A stretch of DNA of 64,000 nt. Source: Globisporangium splendens. Its lineage: Eukaryota; Oomycota; Peronosporomycetes; Pythiales; Pythiaceae. The position numbers and the translations under genes were made by a program. The stretch lies in the NCBI GenBank assembly GCA_006386115.1, contig VFIW01000098.1, forward strand, positions 62,001-126,000, given 5' to 3'. Positions 40,377-50,249 of the stretch are shown one piece after another; position 1 is the stretch's first letter; each line of letters starts with the position of its first letter. Below the pieces are notes generated by a model, which saw only the letters and a program-made list of their open reading frames with translations, made no database searches and was not told the DNA's origin.

Positions 40377-41999
40377 TCAGTCCTGCGACGGCAGAAGACG
40401 AGCAGGCCCGATGGTCATGGCTTCCCAGCGTACAGCGACCTGCATGAGCTCGATCATCCACGCGTACGCGTTCGCGTCGACGACCATGGACGCGAGCCCA
40501 GCGAACGTGCAGCTCAGTCCCGACGTGTCTGGAGTGTATTCAAGCCTACCACGAGCGCACGCAAACAAGAATCCGTTAGTCGAGAACGTGTGCAGCACAA
40601 AGGGAGAGAGAGAGAGAGAGAGAGAGATGTACCAGCAGAAGAGATCGTTCCACACGACTCGGCCCAGGCACTCGTCAAGCGACGAATCCTCGACGACCAT
40701 GGCCGCGTGGTCCAGGCTGCGCACCAGGATCAAGTACCCATGCGCGGTCTGGAACCGCGAGAGTAAGATAATCGTCTTGACCGTCACACGCTCGTTGTTC
40801 GAGTTCATCGTCGAGTGCTCGTGGACCCGCACGATGTTGTCGTCGTCGATGCGTTGCAGCGTGCGGCACTTCATGCCGACAGCGTCCGAGTACAGGCTTG
40901 CGAACCGCTCGGGGTTGCGCACGACACTCCACGAGAGCGCAGCCATTTGGTCGGCGCGAAAGTTCGCGATGTGCTTCTCCACGTAGAACTTGAGCATGTT
41001 ATCCTGCACGAGCTGCAGGTTGTCCCAGCCGCACACTTTGCCGCCGTTCGTGAACACGTTCTTGGTGCGATCAAAGGCGCGCAAGTCATCCAGCGACCGG
41101 TTGCGTAACTCGATGCACTCGGCGTGACTCAACTGCTTGATCTTGATGCTGCCCGGCAATGGCGCGACAGTCACTTGCTGCAGCCTCTGGAGGCTCCGCT
41201 GGATCCGGTTGAACTCTTGTTCATGCTGGAAGAGGATCCGCCGCAGCGTGTCGTTCTCGCGCTCGAGCGTCTTGATGACGCGCTCCAGCTTGGCCATGCG
41301 CGCCATGATCAGATCCCTCGATGCGCTCGGGGAGTGCGCGCACTGGTGACACACTCTGCTGCCGCGTGCAGCCAGGATCGATTGCAGTGTGGCCTCATAC
41401 TGCGCCATTTCGGCGCGCAAGCTCGCCAGTCGTTCCTGCGAACATGCCGCACATAGGAAGATACGAGCATGAGTTAAGTCGCAAAGCGCGGCGGTAACCA
41501 AACGCAGACGTACCAGCTTTCGGTAGTACATGCGTCGAACTTTCAAGCGATTGCGCTCGCGTCGCGCCTCCTCTTCCGGGGAATAAAGTGATCGCTCGTG
41601 GGTATCGCTGACGCTCTGTTCTGTGCTGGTTAGAGCCCTGCGCGTGCTCCCCGCCGACGCGGTGGATCGAGCCCCCGCGGCAAGCGTCGTGTCCCCTGCT
41701 GCTGCTCCCTCCGGAATCATGTCAACCACCATTGCCACCACATACGACTCAATGTCCTGCTCGAACAGCTGCGTCTCGTCCGTGAAGCCACCGGCACGCA
41801 CGCGCGTCGGCTTGGCGGGCGTGGCGTCGCCTCTGAGTGCAGGATCCCATAGACCCAGGACGTAACTCTCTTCGTCTGCGTCTGGCTCGTGACTGCCGCG
41901 ATGACGCTGCCACTGCGTGTCCTCGCCGCCCAACGGGCTCGGTGGCGCCGCAAGGGCACTGGAGCGCGTGCAACCGCGGGGTGTCGACAAGCGCGCCAT
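40377..41999 (-). CDS. bZIP-like protein with START-like domain, gene 4
   Basis: Three exons on the minus strand: 41514-41999, 40633-41435 and 40377-40545. The two introns (78 and 87 bp) contain no in-frame stop, so an unspliced frame reads through. They are supported by GT..AG ends and by position: the first falls right after the basic region (RERNRLKVRRMYYRKL), as in the other genes, and the second at FCW, as in the gene at 45264. The predicted product is about 485 residues. It has an N-terminal extension, an Asn-containing basic region with Tyr at +8, coiled coils (ERLASLRAEMAQYEATLQ; MARMAKLERVIKTLERENDT), then a START-like domain ending MIELMQVAVRWEAMTIGP. The ATG at 41999 is preferred. 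The second intron contains a (CT)n tract. Confidence 0.8.
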   Translation of the reverse strand: MARLSTPRGCTRSSALAAPPSPLGGEDTQWQRHRGSHEPDADEESYVLGLWDPALRGDATPAKPTRVRAGGFTDETQLFEQDIESYVVAMVVDMIPEGAAAGDTTLAAGARSTASAGSTRRALTSTEQSVSDTHERSLYSPEEEARRERNRLKVRRMYYRKLVRLRLVTAALCDLTHARIFLCAACSQERLASLRAEMAQYEATLQSILAARGSRVCHQCAHSPSASRDLIMARMAKLERVIKTLERENDTLRRILFQHEQEFNRIQRSLQRLQQVTVAPLPGSIKIKQLSHAECIELRNRSLDDLRAFDRTKNVFTNGGKVCGWDNLQLVQDNMLKFYVEKHIANFRADQMAALSWSVVRNPERFASLYSDAVGMKCRTLQRIDDDNIVRVHEHSTMNSNNERVTVKTIILLSRFQTAHGYLILVRSLDHAAMVVEDSSLDECLGRVVWNDLFCWYISLSLSLSPFVLHTFSTNGFLFACARGRLEYTPDTSGLSCTFAGLASMVVDANAYAWMIELMQVAVRWEAMTIGPARLLPSQD

Positions 42000-42820
42000 T
42001 CCCAGAGTGCGTCTCTGCTGGAGGTGGCCACCATCGTGCACCAAATTGAAGCTGCATGAGAACGGCACGCCAGGTCACTGGGGTCAATCTCGTGTTTGAA
42101 ACACGGGAAAGGACAGATTCACCTTTTTATTCAAGTTTTCGGTTCTTGGAATACTCAGTAGTGGGGACGAAGCCCCGTTTTGTGTTCTGAGTATTTTGCT
42201 TCTGACGATGATGTGGCAACATCGTCGGTACCCACTTTGATGAGCAAACATTGCTTTTTGTCTTTTCTGTATGCGGCGTCGTTGCATTATGGTGCAAGGC
42301 AGAGAGCGAGAAATGCCGCCTTATTGCATTTATTTAGAGTTATGCCCTCGTTCTTTTTCGTATCATTATGGTGCGCTTCCGCGGCATTTTTCATGCAGCT
42401 GACCTTCCATTTCGTTGCCCAGAGATCCCTCGCCGTCTCGTTCGTCGTTTGGGTTGTTAACTCCATTGGGCGACAGAAATGGTCCACTGCTGCTCTCTCA
42501 TGCCACCAACTGCATGCCGAGTGGTGCCGAAATCGGTGGCAAAAGAAAAGCACGCACTCTCTCCTCCTCCATTTCCAGACATAGAACTCGATCATAAATG
42601 GAGGGGTATTAAATTCAGACAGAGACTTTCCTGTTTAAATCATTCAATAGTCCATGAACTGTCCAATTATATAGCTTATCACAGGTCTCTGAAAAAGAAG
42701 GTATATTTTTGAATGGAAGGAACGAGCGATTGCAGTGCTGGAGGACGACTCGTTCCATAAAATCTGGCGTCTCGCGTTGTCTGTGCGTCCTCAGACGTCC
42801 ACTTCGGATGCGCATGGGCA
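42000..42820. other. no gene recognised
   Basis: About 820 bp between gene 4 and the SDR gene, AT-rich in 42600-42720. I see no gene. Confidence 0.5.
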
Positions 42821-43621
42821 TCACGGACCGATATCGGGAAACAACTGCTCGTCGCCGTCGAAGCGCATGTAGCGGCGGTCACTGTGCACGACGCGCAGGC
42901 AGCGTCCGGCGTTCGACGGTTCGTTCACGATGGCGGTGAACGCCGCGACGATCTCGGAGAGCGCGATGAGGCCGTCCTGCTGACTCGTGAGCTCCGGGAG
43001 CGTGGCTTCGGCGAGGCGTCCCATGTCAGTATCGGCGAAGCCCGGACAGAGCGCCACGACGCGGATGTTGTGGCTCGCCTTCAAGTGGTAGAGCGACCGC
43101 GTGAGGCTCACGACACCCGCCTTGGCTGCTGCGTACTCGGGCAAAAGCGGCACGGCGTACAGACCCGCGATGCTAGCGACGTTGACCACGACGCCCTCCT
43201 TGCCTGGTGGCAGCAGCTTCTTGAAATGATCGACTGCGACTTGCGTGCCGCGCATCACGGCGACAAAGTTGATCTCGACGACGCGGCTCCAGTTCGTCGG
43301 AGCGCCGTCGTTGTAGAACGTCAGGTCGGCGCCGATGCCAGCGTTGTTGACGAGCATGTTGACCGGCGCGTCGTCAAAGTGCGTGCGTGCATGGTCAAAC
43401 GCAGCACCGAAGCTGTCGGTATCGGTCACGTCCTGACGTATCCAGCTCACGCGCTTGGCGCCGTACTTGTCCGCGAGCACCTTGGCCGTCGCCTCTACTC
43501 CTTCCGTGTTGATGTCTGTGATCAGCACTTTACCACCGTCCGCCAGGATCGTGTCCGCGAACGCTTTGCCGAAGCCTCCGGCGGCGCCCGTGATGATCGC
43601 CACGGACCGTGCGAGCTCCAT
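42821..43621 (-). CDS. short-chain dehydrogenase/reductase (classical SDR)
   Basis: Predicted 266-residue NAD(P)-dependent oxidoreductase. The dinucleotide-binding motif TGAAGGFG is near the N-terminus, and an Asp at the end of the second strand (LITDIN) suggests NAD preference. NNAG, the catalytic Ser in VNVASIAG and YAAAK (Tyr and Lys) follow. It has no signal peptide or intron and is probably cytosolic; the substrate is unknown (15-hydroxyprostaglandin dehydrogenase-like enzymes have this form). The ATG at 43621 lies just downstream of a CATTTCCTCAACAC initiator-like sequence. The first about 490 coding bases plus 50 bp upstream are duplicated in inverted orientation at 47414-47954. This is the complete copy. 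Confidence 0.88.
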   Translation of the reverse strand: MELARSVAIITGAAGGFGKAFADTILADGGKVLITDINTEGVEATAKVLADKYGAKRVSWIRQDVTDTDSFGAAFDHARTHFDDAPVNMLVNNAGIGADLTFYNDGAPTNWSRVVEINFVAVMRGTQVAVDHFKKLLPPGKEGVVVNVASIAGLYAVPLLPEYAAAKAGVVSLTRSLYHLKASHNIRVVALCPGFADTDMGRLAEATLPELTSQQDGLIALSEIVAAFTAIVNEPSNAGRCLRVVHSDRRYMRFDGDEQLFPDIGP

Positions 43622-43671
43622 TTGGACGTGTGTTGAGGAAATGCGCCTGTGCAGTTGAGAGCGAGTGCGCG
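43131..43671 (-). repeat. inverted duplication, SDR block, copy 1
   Basis: 541 bp that match 47414-47954 in reverse complement with a single synonymous difference that I found (Gly GGT versus GGC near 43530). It covers the SDR promoter and the coding region up to just before the active-site Lys. Confidence 0.85.
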
Positions 43672-44234
43672 AATGGCGCACCTGTGCCTGCAGACGACTG
43701 TCCAGTATGCACATAGAGTAGTATTCCTGATCTGCTACGGCGACTGCAGTTGTCTGGCTTGCCGGCGTGATTGGCGAGCGTGTGCATGTGCGTTGGGGCA
43801 TCCAAGGTATTGCTTGAGCTCCTTCCGACTTGGACCTCGGTGAGCGCAAGCTTTTTATTCACTTTTACGCAATGTGGAACCTATCAGAGAATTTGAAGGA
43901 TATTGTGCTTTACACGTTTTCCACTGTAATAATTCTCATGGAACAAATGGTGTACAGGAGTATATCAATTCAAACAAGAAGGCAATTGACGGTAATTTAG
44001 AGCAGAATGTCGAAGGGATGATTTGGATCAGTGCCCACCATTTATTTGAATGCATCCCAAGCTTCATCGGATACGTTCGTGCTTTGCTGTTGGTGGCAAT
44101 GGAAGATGCACTTTGGGCTGCTGATGCCAGCAACAGAGCGTCCAAAGGAGAATAGACATGCAACTTGTGCTTTATTCTGAAACACTGAACACTCTGCTCA
44201 CTGACGCAACGGCTGTTAACGTTGACACAAATGC
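43672..44234. other. no gene recognised
   Basis: Gap of about 560 bp between the SDR promoter and the broken bZIP copy, AT-rich near 43860-44000. I see no gene. Confidence 0.45.
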
Positions 44235-45044
44235 TTACATGACCAAGTCGAGTGCCTGGATGTGGGCGCTGGCAGATCCCACGTGTCCCCAGTTCACCAG
44301 GAGCACCACAACTCTGAGGTTCCAGACGTTCGCAGTGTCTCCAACGACTGACGCGAGTAGCATACGTCGAATCAATGCCTTGCTGTCGCTGTTTCTCCAA
44401 TACTCCGGTTCGCTGGTCGGCGAACACAACGTGCTCGAGCCGTGTGTGGAACCGCTCGTGCTCTCGCGAGAGTTTCCGCAGCGCTCTGTTCTCCTTCTGC
44501 AGCTCGTCCTTGATCCTCGTGAGCCGAACGTACAGGTCCCGCAGCACACTGAGGCCGCCCGTCGGGTCTCCCTGCTCGAAATCCACTTCCCCACGCGCGA
44601 CTTGGACCTCGAACTGCACCGACACGCGCTGAAGCAGCGTCTGGTACTGGGTCTGGAGCGTCTTTTCCAGCTTCCGCAGCTCGCTCAGCGCATTCTAGAA
44701 CAGCACAGAGAGTGAGCGCGCATAAGGCATGAAACACCATATAACACTACACATATCAATAGACGATATAGACGCACGAGCTTCTGGTGGTAGGCGCGCT
44801 TGACGAGGATCCGGTGCTTGGCTCGCTTCGCATCGCTCGGGAACACGAAGCGCGTCTGGAGCTCGTCGTCCAGCGAGCATGACGCCACTGGCGACGAAGC
44901 CGCGCCTGCATCAGCACCAACTGCAAATGAGGAGGAGGACGAGGGAGAGTCAGAGGACGCGGACGTAGTGTCCAGAAGCAGCAGCTTGCCGCGCATGTGC
45001 TCCATGCACGACGGCGGCGGCGGCAGCAGAGGCGGCGACGCCAT
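44235..45044 (-). pseudogene. bZIP-like gene A, broken copy
   Basis: Exon 1 (44778-45044; MASPPLLPPP... to basic region RAKHRILVKRAYHQKL) and the first part of exon 2 (from 44694; NALSELRKLEKTLQ..., to about 44360) are almost identical to the intact gene at 48739-50117. At 44360 the match stops abruptly. What follows is only the last about 40 codons of a START-like domain from a different, diverged family member (SVVGDTANVWNLRVVVLLVNW), in another frame. Most of the START domain is therefore missing. It shares a 219-bp head-to-head intergenic region with the gene at 45264. Confidence 0.8.
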
Positions 45045-45418
45045 GAGGAGCAAGATTCTCAAGTTCTTCCCTCTGCTGATGCCAGGAGATTAATAACTTC
45101 TGGTCGGTGGCATCGTGTGGTTGCAGAGGTCGCTATTGCCACCGACTGTATACAGAGTGATGGTGTATTTCTCAGATCTGAGACGACAGGATGATGCTTC
45201 AACTGCCCTACTCTTTTAATTCGAACGGGCCATGAGAGCGAGCGAGGAGCTGCAGAAGCGAACATGGCGCGTTCGACGCGCATGATGGAGTGCGAGCGCG
45301 GCGAAGGCGACAGCAGCGACGGAGTGGAGAAGGGGTATCCGTGTAGCCTGTCGCCTTGCGATGGCGACACGGCAGTCGGCTCAGGGTACGAGGACAAGGG
45401 CGGCGCGCCGACAGCGAA
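44360..45418. repeat. inverted duplication, divergent bZIP block, copy 1
   Basis: This stretch covers the 5' part of gene A, the 219-bp shared upstream region and the first about 52 codons of gene B. It is the near-identical reverse complement of 48368-49423. One amino-acid difference visible in A is Ala versus Thr in the TTSxSS stretch. Confidence 0.85.
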
Positions 45419-46921
45419 GCCACGACGCAGTGGCCGCTCGGCACTCAAGCGCACCATGAAGCATGATCTCAGCAATAGCTTGTACGCGCCGGCGCCTTCC
45501 CGTGGCAGTGTATCGTCGCGACTGAAGGCTGCAAAGACAAGAAGTAAGAGGGAGGCTGTCGCGAAACGCGAGCTCGACAAAGCAAAGAACTGCATGAAGC
45601 AGAAGCGATGCTACTACAGGAAACAAGTCCGTGTGTTTTCTTTTGGTCGTTTCGGTGAGGAGGTCAGCTGAAGGTCTCACATATGCACCGGTGTTGTGAA
45701 TTGTCTACTTTCGATAGGAACGCATCAAGATGCTGCGCGCGGAGAAGCAAGCGCTGCAACAGCAATACGCCAGGTTACTGGAAGCGAACCCCGAGATGCA
45801 CCCGACCCGATTCCTGTCTCTAGTGCAGCACCCAGATGAGGACGACACCGGTGCTGAAACCAAGCCAAAGCGCGAGAAGGTGGAAGCCATCACCGACCTA
45901 AAATTCGTCGAGTTCTACCTGCGAGAGCAAAACCACTGGTACTCGCAGACATTGGACAAACCGGAGGAAAGGACTGAGAAGTTCCTCAATGCATTGCTCC
46001 CCGAACTGGAGTCATTAGCTCTAAGCTCTACCTCGAGACGCCGCAAGTATCAGCAGCTGCTGCAGACCGAACACCAGTTGGCGACACGATCGCTGCTGTC
46101 TTCCACGACGCGCCTCACTGCCAATGACTATAGGTTGCTTCTGTACGAAGTGCAGCATCGGATCAGCAAGCTGGTGCAAAACGAGCATTTCCGCAGCTTT
46201 CAGAGAACTGCTGGCGGCTGGGAAGCAAGTCGTAGTGTTGATGGCGCTTTGTTTCAGTGGTCGATGCGAAAGCGGATGTGTGGTCACAGTGCCGACGAGG
46301 TGGCTCAAAACACCTGGAAGATTTTGACGGACCCAGAGCGCTTGGAAAAGTTGTGTCCTCCCCATGTGTGCATGACGTGCCGCGTAGTCCACGTAGTGGA
46401 CAGCAACAATGTGGTTCTGCTGCTGCAATTTCATAGGATGGTGACTGAGTGCGGTGCAGCTCGAGAGCCTCTGACTGCAACGACGCCCGACGCCACTGCG
46501 CTCTCGCTCGTGTCGTTCTGCAAGACCGAGAGAGGGTTCATTACGATAATGCGCGGACTGCCGCGCGAAAGCAAAGGCGTTCTCGAGGCAACCCTCCCGA
46601 GTACCACGATCCAAACAGACTCGTCCTGCGAAGTGTGGACAGATGTCTTTTGCTGGTGAGCTGAGCATGTCTCCTTGTCGGCTTCTCCCCCATACATCTA
46701 TGATGCTGATTGCGATCTCTTTCGTTCTTTATGCATGACGTAGGATGGAGAATGAATACGAAGGCGAGCATACTCTGTGCAAGTTCTCTGGGAGCGCGCC
46801 AATCATTGGAAGCAATGCGAGCTCCTGGAATCTCGAAGTGCTGATACTCGCGGTGAAATGGGAGAACATGGTGCTTGGTACCGAGCTGTCCGCGCTCGCC
46901 TCCAGCAACTCGACTCGGTAA
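45264..46921 (+). CDS. bZIP-like protein with START-like domain, gene B
   Basis: Three exons (45264-45626, 45718-46655, 46744-46921) with phase-consistent GT..AG introns give about 492 residues. Exon 1 ends in a basic region KNCMKQKRCYYRKQ; Asn is present and the +8 Arg is Tyr. Exon 2 opens with a zipper (ERIKMLRAEKQALQQQYARL), has an acidic spacer and most of the START-like domain, and ends at FCW. Exon 3 completes it (LCKFSGSAPIIG..., ILAVKWENMVLG). It is divergent from gene A across 219 bp. A truncated, inverted copy of its 5' end lies at 48368-48519. It is one of the more diverged members, but no break is seen. Confidence 0.75.
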
Positions 46922-47413
46922 GCCAACGCTATGCAAGTGTTGACCTACGTGTGGAAAATCGAATGCTGCTACAGTGTCAAGCCTTCCAGATCTTGGCTGC
47001 AGTAAGTAGGAGGCTGAAGATGAGCAGGACGCTTCTTGCTCCAAGAAGAGCGCAGACCCATGGGACACCGCTCCCCTTCTCATACTCTGCCGAGTACCTG
47101 ACAAAGCAGAGGCACTCTTCGCAATCAATGCAGCACCTTGAAGGCAATTTGATGTTTCCCTCGGAAACCCTCTGTTTGACATCCTTTTTGATCGCATACC
47201 CAACCGTATTGCCGTTGTTCTAATCAAATGTTGACACTGGAAATAACATGTCAAATTGAATACTAGCTCCTTTGCCTGATACCGTGTGCACCCAGCTTCG
47301 ACTAAGCAACGCAGAGGTCCAGAGTCTCAGACATCTCAATCTGATGTACCGCTCCAGCCACTCGCCCTCACCTGTAGCTCCTGAGCATGTCTGCACACCA
47401 AGCACACGCTACA
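46922..47413. other. no gene recognised
   Basis: About 490 bp between gene B and the duplicated SDR block. An open frame continues after gene B in another phase, but I see no family features. Confidence 0.45.
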
Positions 47414-47954
47414 CGCGCACTCGCTCTCAACTGCACAGGCGCATTTCCTCAACACACGTCCAAATGGAGCTCGCACGGTCCGTGGCGATCATCACGGGCG
47501 CCGCCGGAGGCTTCGGCAAAGCGTTCGCGGACACGATCCTGGCGGACGGTGGCAAAGTGCTGATCACAGACATCAACACGGAAGGAGTAGAGGCGACGGC
47601 CAAGGTGCTCGCGGACAAGTACGGCGCCAAGCGCGTGAGCTGGATACGTCAGGACGTGACCGATACCGACAGCTTCGGTGCTGCGTTTGACCATGCACGC
47701 ACGCACTTTGACGACGCGCCGGTCAACATGCTCGTCAACAACGCTGGCATCGGCGCCGACCTGACGTTCTACAACGACGGCGCTCCGACGAACTGGAGCC
47801 GCGTCGTCGAGATCAACTTTGTCGCCGTGATGCGCGGCACGCAAGTCGCAGTCGATCATTTCAAGAAGCTGCTGCCACCAGGCAAGGAGGGCGTCGTGGT
47901 CAACGTCGCTAGCATCGCGGGTCTGTACGCCGTGCCTCTTTTGCCCGAGTACGC
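47414..47954 (+). repeat. inverted duplication, SDR block, copy 2
   Basis: Reverse-complement copy of 43131-43671, beginning about 50 bp upstream of the SDR start codon and ending abruptly in codon space just after the active-site Tyr. Confidence 0.85.
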
Positions 47955-48060
47955 GGCAACAGTTTGCATTTCATCTCTATGGCATGGAAGCACTCTATTG
48001 ATAAGCGTTCAGTGTGAGTACAATGGCTTCCAGAGAATTTGCACAAAGAGTACTCGTTGA
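47464..48060 (+). pseudogene. SDR gene, 3'-truncated duplicate
   Basis: The first about 164 codons are identical in sequence to the SDR at 42821-43621 (TGAAGGFG, NNAG, VNVASIAG, PEYAA). At 47954 the match ends. The frame runs about 35 codons into unrelated sequence and stops at 48058-48060. The catalytic Tyr is retained but the Lys of YxxxK and the whole C-terminal third are missing, so no active enzyme is expected. Near-identity with the parent means the event is recent. Confidence 0.88.
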
Positions 48061-48519
48061 ACTCAACATCGTGTTCACTTTCCATCCTGCAGCATAGCAG
48101 CAATGCCTCAGACAGCACATGTGAGTACGGGAATCGAAACTATAATAGAAAAACTCCTTAACCGCAAAAGAGATCCGTCCACACTTGGCACAGCGAGTCA
48201 CTGTCAATCGCGGATTTCGGAAACGCTGTTTCGACAGCTAGTTTCCTTTCGTGCGGTACCTCGCACATTATCGTCATAAACCCCTTCTCGACCTTGAAGA
48301 ATGGCAACAGCGAGTCGGTATTCGCGCGTGATGTGGTGGTGGCGAGAAGACCTGGAGTGAATGCTTTGCTGTCGGCGCGCCGCCCTTGTCCTCGTATCCT
48401 GAGCCGACTGCCGTGTCGCCATCGCAAGGCGACAGGCTACACGGATACCCCTTCTCCACTCCGTCGCTGCTGTCGCCTTCACCGCGCTCGCACTCCATCA
48501 TGCGCGTCGAACGCGCCAT
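48024..48519 (-). pseudogene. chimeric bZIP remnant: gene B 5' end fused to START fragment
   Basis: From the ATG at 48519 (minus) the sequence is gene B's first about 50 codons (MARSTRMMECERGEG...). At 48368 it switches, out of frame, to the late START region of another family member (FFKVEKGFMTIMCEV, then SLCQVWTDLFCG). The family's last intron follows, then MESEHDVEFNEYSLCKFSGS, breaking off near 48024. That START piece is clearly diverged from gene B, so it is an older paralog (called D here). The basic region, zipper and most of START are absent. Confidence 0.75.
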
Positions 48520-49423
48520 GTTCGCTTCTGCAGCTCCTCGCTCGCTCTCATGGCCCGTTCGAATCAAAAGAGTAGGGCAGTTGAAGCATCATCCTGTCGT
48601 CTCAGATCTGAGAAATACACCATCACTCTGTATACAGTCGGTGGCAATAGCGACCTCTGCAACCACACGATGCCACCGACCAGAAGTTATTAATCTCCTG
48701 GCATCAGCAGAGGGAAGAACTTGAGAATCTTGCTCCTCATGGCGTCGCCGCCTCTGCTGCCACCGCCGCCGTCGTGCATGGAGCACATGCGCGGCAAGCT
48801 GCTGCTTCTGGACACTACGTCCACGTCCTCTGACTCTCCCTCGTCCTCCTCCTCATTTGCAGTTGGTGCTGATGCAGGCGCGGCTTCGTCGCCAGTGGCG
48901 TCATGCTCGCTGGACGACGAGCTCCAGACGCGCTTCGTGTTCCCGAGCGATGCGAAGCGAGCCAAGCACCGGATCCTCGTCAAGCGCGCCTACCACCAGA
49001 AGCTCGTGCGTCTATATCGTCTATTGATATGTGTAGTGTTATATGGTGTTTCATGCCTTATGCGCGCTCACTCTCTGTGCTGTTCTAGAATGCGCTGAGC
49101 GAGCTGCGGAAGCTGGAAAAGACGCTCCAGACCCAGTACCAGACGCTGCTTCAGCGCGTGTCGGTGCAGTTCGAGGTCCAAGTCGCGCGTGGGGAAGTGG
49201 ATTTCGAGCAGGGAGACCCGACGGGCGGCCTCAGTGTGCTGCGGGACCTGTACGTTCGGCTCACGAGGATCAAGGACGAGCTGCAGAAGGAGAACAGAGC
49301 GCTGCGGAAACTCTCGCGAGAGCACGAGCGGTTCCACACACGGCTCGAGCACGTTGTGTTCGCCGACCAGCGAACCGGAGTATTGGAGAAACAGCGACAG
49401 CAAGGCATTGATTCGATGTATGC
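48368..49423. repeat. inverted duplication, divergent bZIP block, copy 2
   Basis: Reverse-complement copy of 44360-45418: 5' end of gene B (minus), the 219-bp shared upstream region and the 5' half of gene A (plus). The match ends at 49423, where gene A continues intact on this side. Confidence 0.85.
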
Positions 49424-50117
49424 CACCATCATACCCATGGATCAGGAAAGTTGCGACGAGGTGATTCGTCGTGCGTATAAATCGGTGTTGGCGTTCAGGG
49501 AGAGCAAGAACGTGCTCACTCTCGGTTCCGAGGTATTTGGGTGGAGCCACAAGTATCGCTTTGAGAACGACGACTGCCACTTGCAGTACTCGATCTCCAA
49601 GACGTTTCCGTCGCTGTCGGCGTTCGAGCTCTTGCAGCGCAGCTGGGAGATCATGACGAGCGAGAAATCGTACCAGGAGCTGCACTCGACGTCATTGACG
49701 TCGCACCTCCACTTGATCCAGAAGCTCAACGACGACAATCTCGTTTTCTGCCGCGTCATGCGGCGCAACCACCAGAAGACGCTGTTGAAAACACTGCTGG
49801 TGGCGTCGCGGTTCCAAGTTGAGAACGGATTTATCGCGGTGTTCCGCTCAATTGACCACAGCCGCATCCTGCATCAGAATGTAGCGGATGAACAGGACGA
49901 GCAGGACGAGGAACCCTATCGAGTCGTGTGGCTCGACATGTTTGCGTGGACGTTATTCGAGGACATGGACGATGGCAGTGTGCGGTTCGAGTTTGGCGGC
50001 AAGATGCCGCACCATTCGTCCGACAATGCCCACTTTTGGATGATGGAAGTGCTGCTGATGGTGCTGCGATGGGAAAACAAAGCCGTGGGTCCGATCTTCA
50101 CACTCACGCGAGGCTGA
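48739..50117 (+). CDS. bZIP-like protein with START-like domain, gene A (intact copy)
   Basis: Two exons, 48739-49005 and 49089-50117 (83-bp intron, phase 0), give about 431 residues. Exon 1 has a Pro-rich start, a Ser/acidic tract and a basic region RAKHRILVKRAYHQKL. The invariant Asn is His and the +8 Arg is Tyr. Exon 2 has a zipper (NALSELRKLEKTLQTQYQTL), a second coiled coil (RIKDELQKENRALRKLSREH) and a complete START-like domain (GWSHKYRFENDDCHLQYS, ... IAVFRSIDHSRI, ... MEVLLMVLRWENKAVGPIF). It is the functional counterpart of the broken copy at 44235-45044. Exon 2 has exactly the same length (1029 bp) as that of the gene at 50250-51494. Confidence 0.82.
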
Positions 50118-50249
50118 TTCTGTTGATTTTGGCGTCAGGTTGCTGCGATGGAAGAAGAATAACGAGCAAAGGCAATAGGCATGGTTTTACCCTTCAAGCC
50201 TGCTTTTGAAATCCTGACCGTGTCTAGTTTAATTTATATACAAAAAGTG

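Noticed and set aside
40590..40632. (GA)n tract in gene 4 as a coding repeat
   Set aside because: Lies inside a predicted 87-bp intron with GT..AG ends at a position conserved in gene B.
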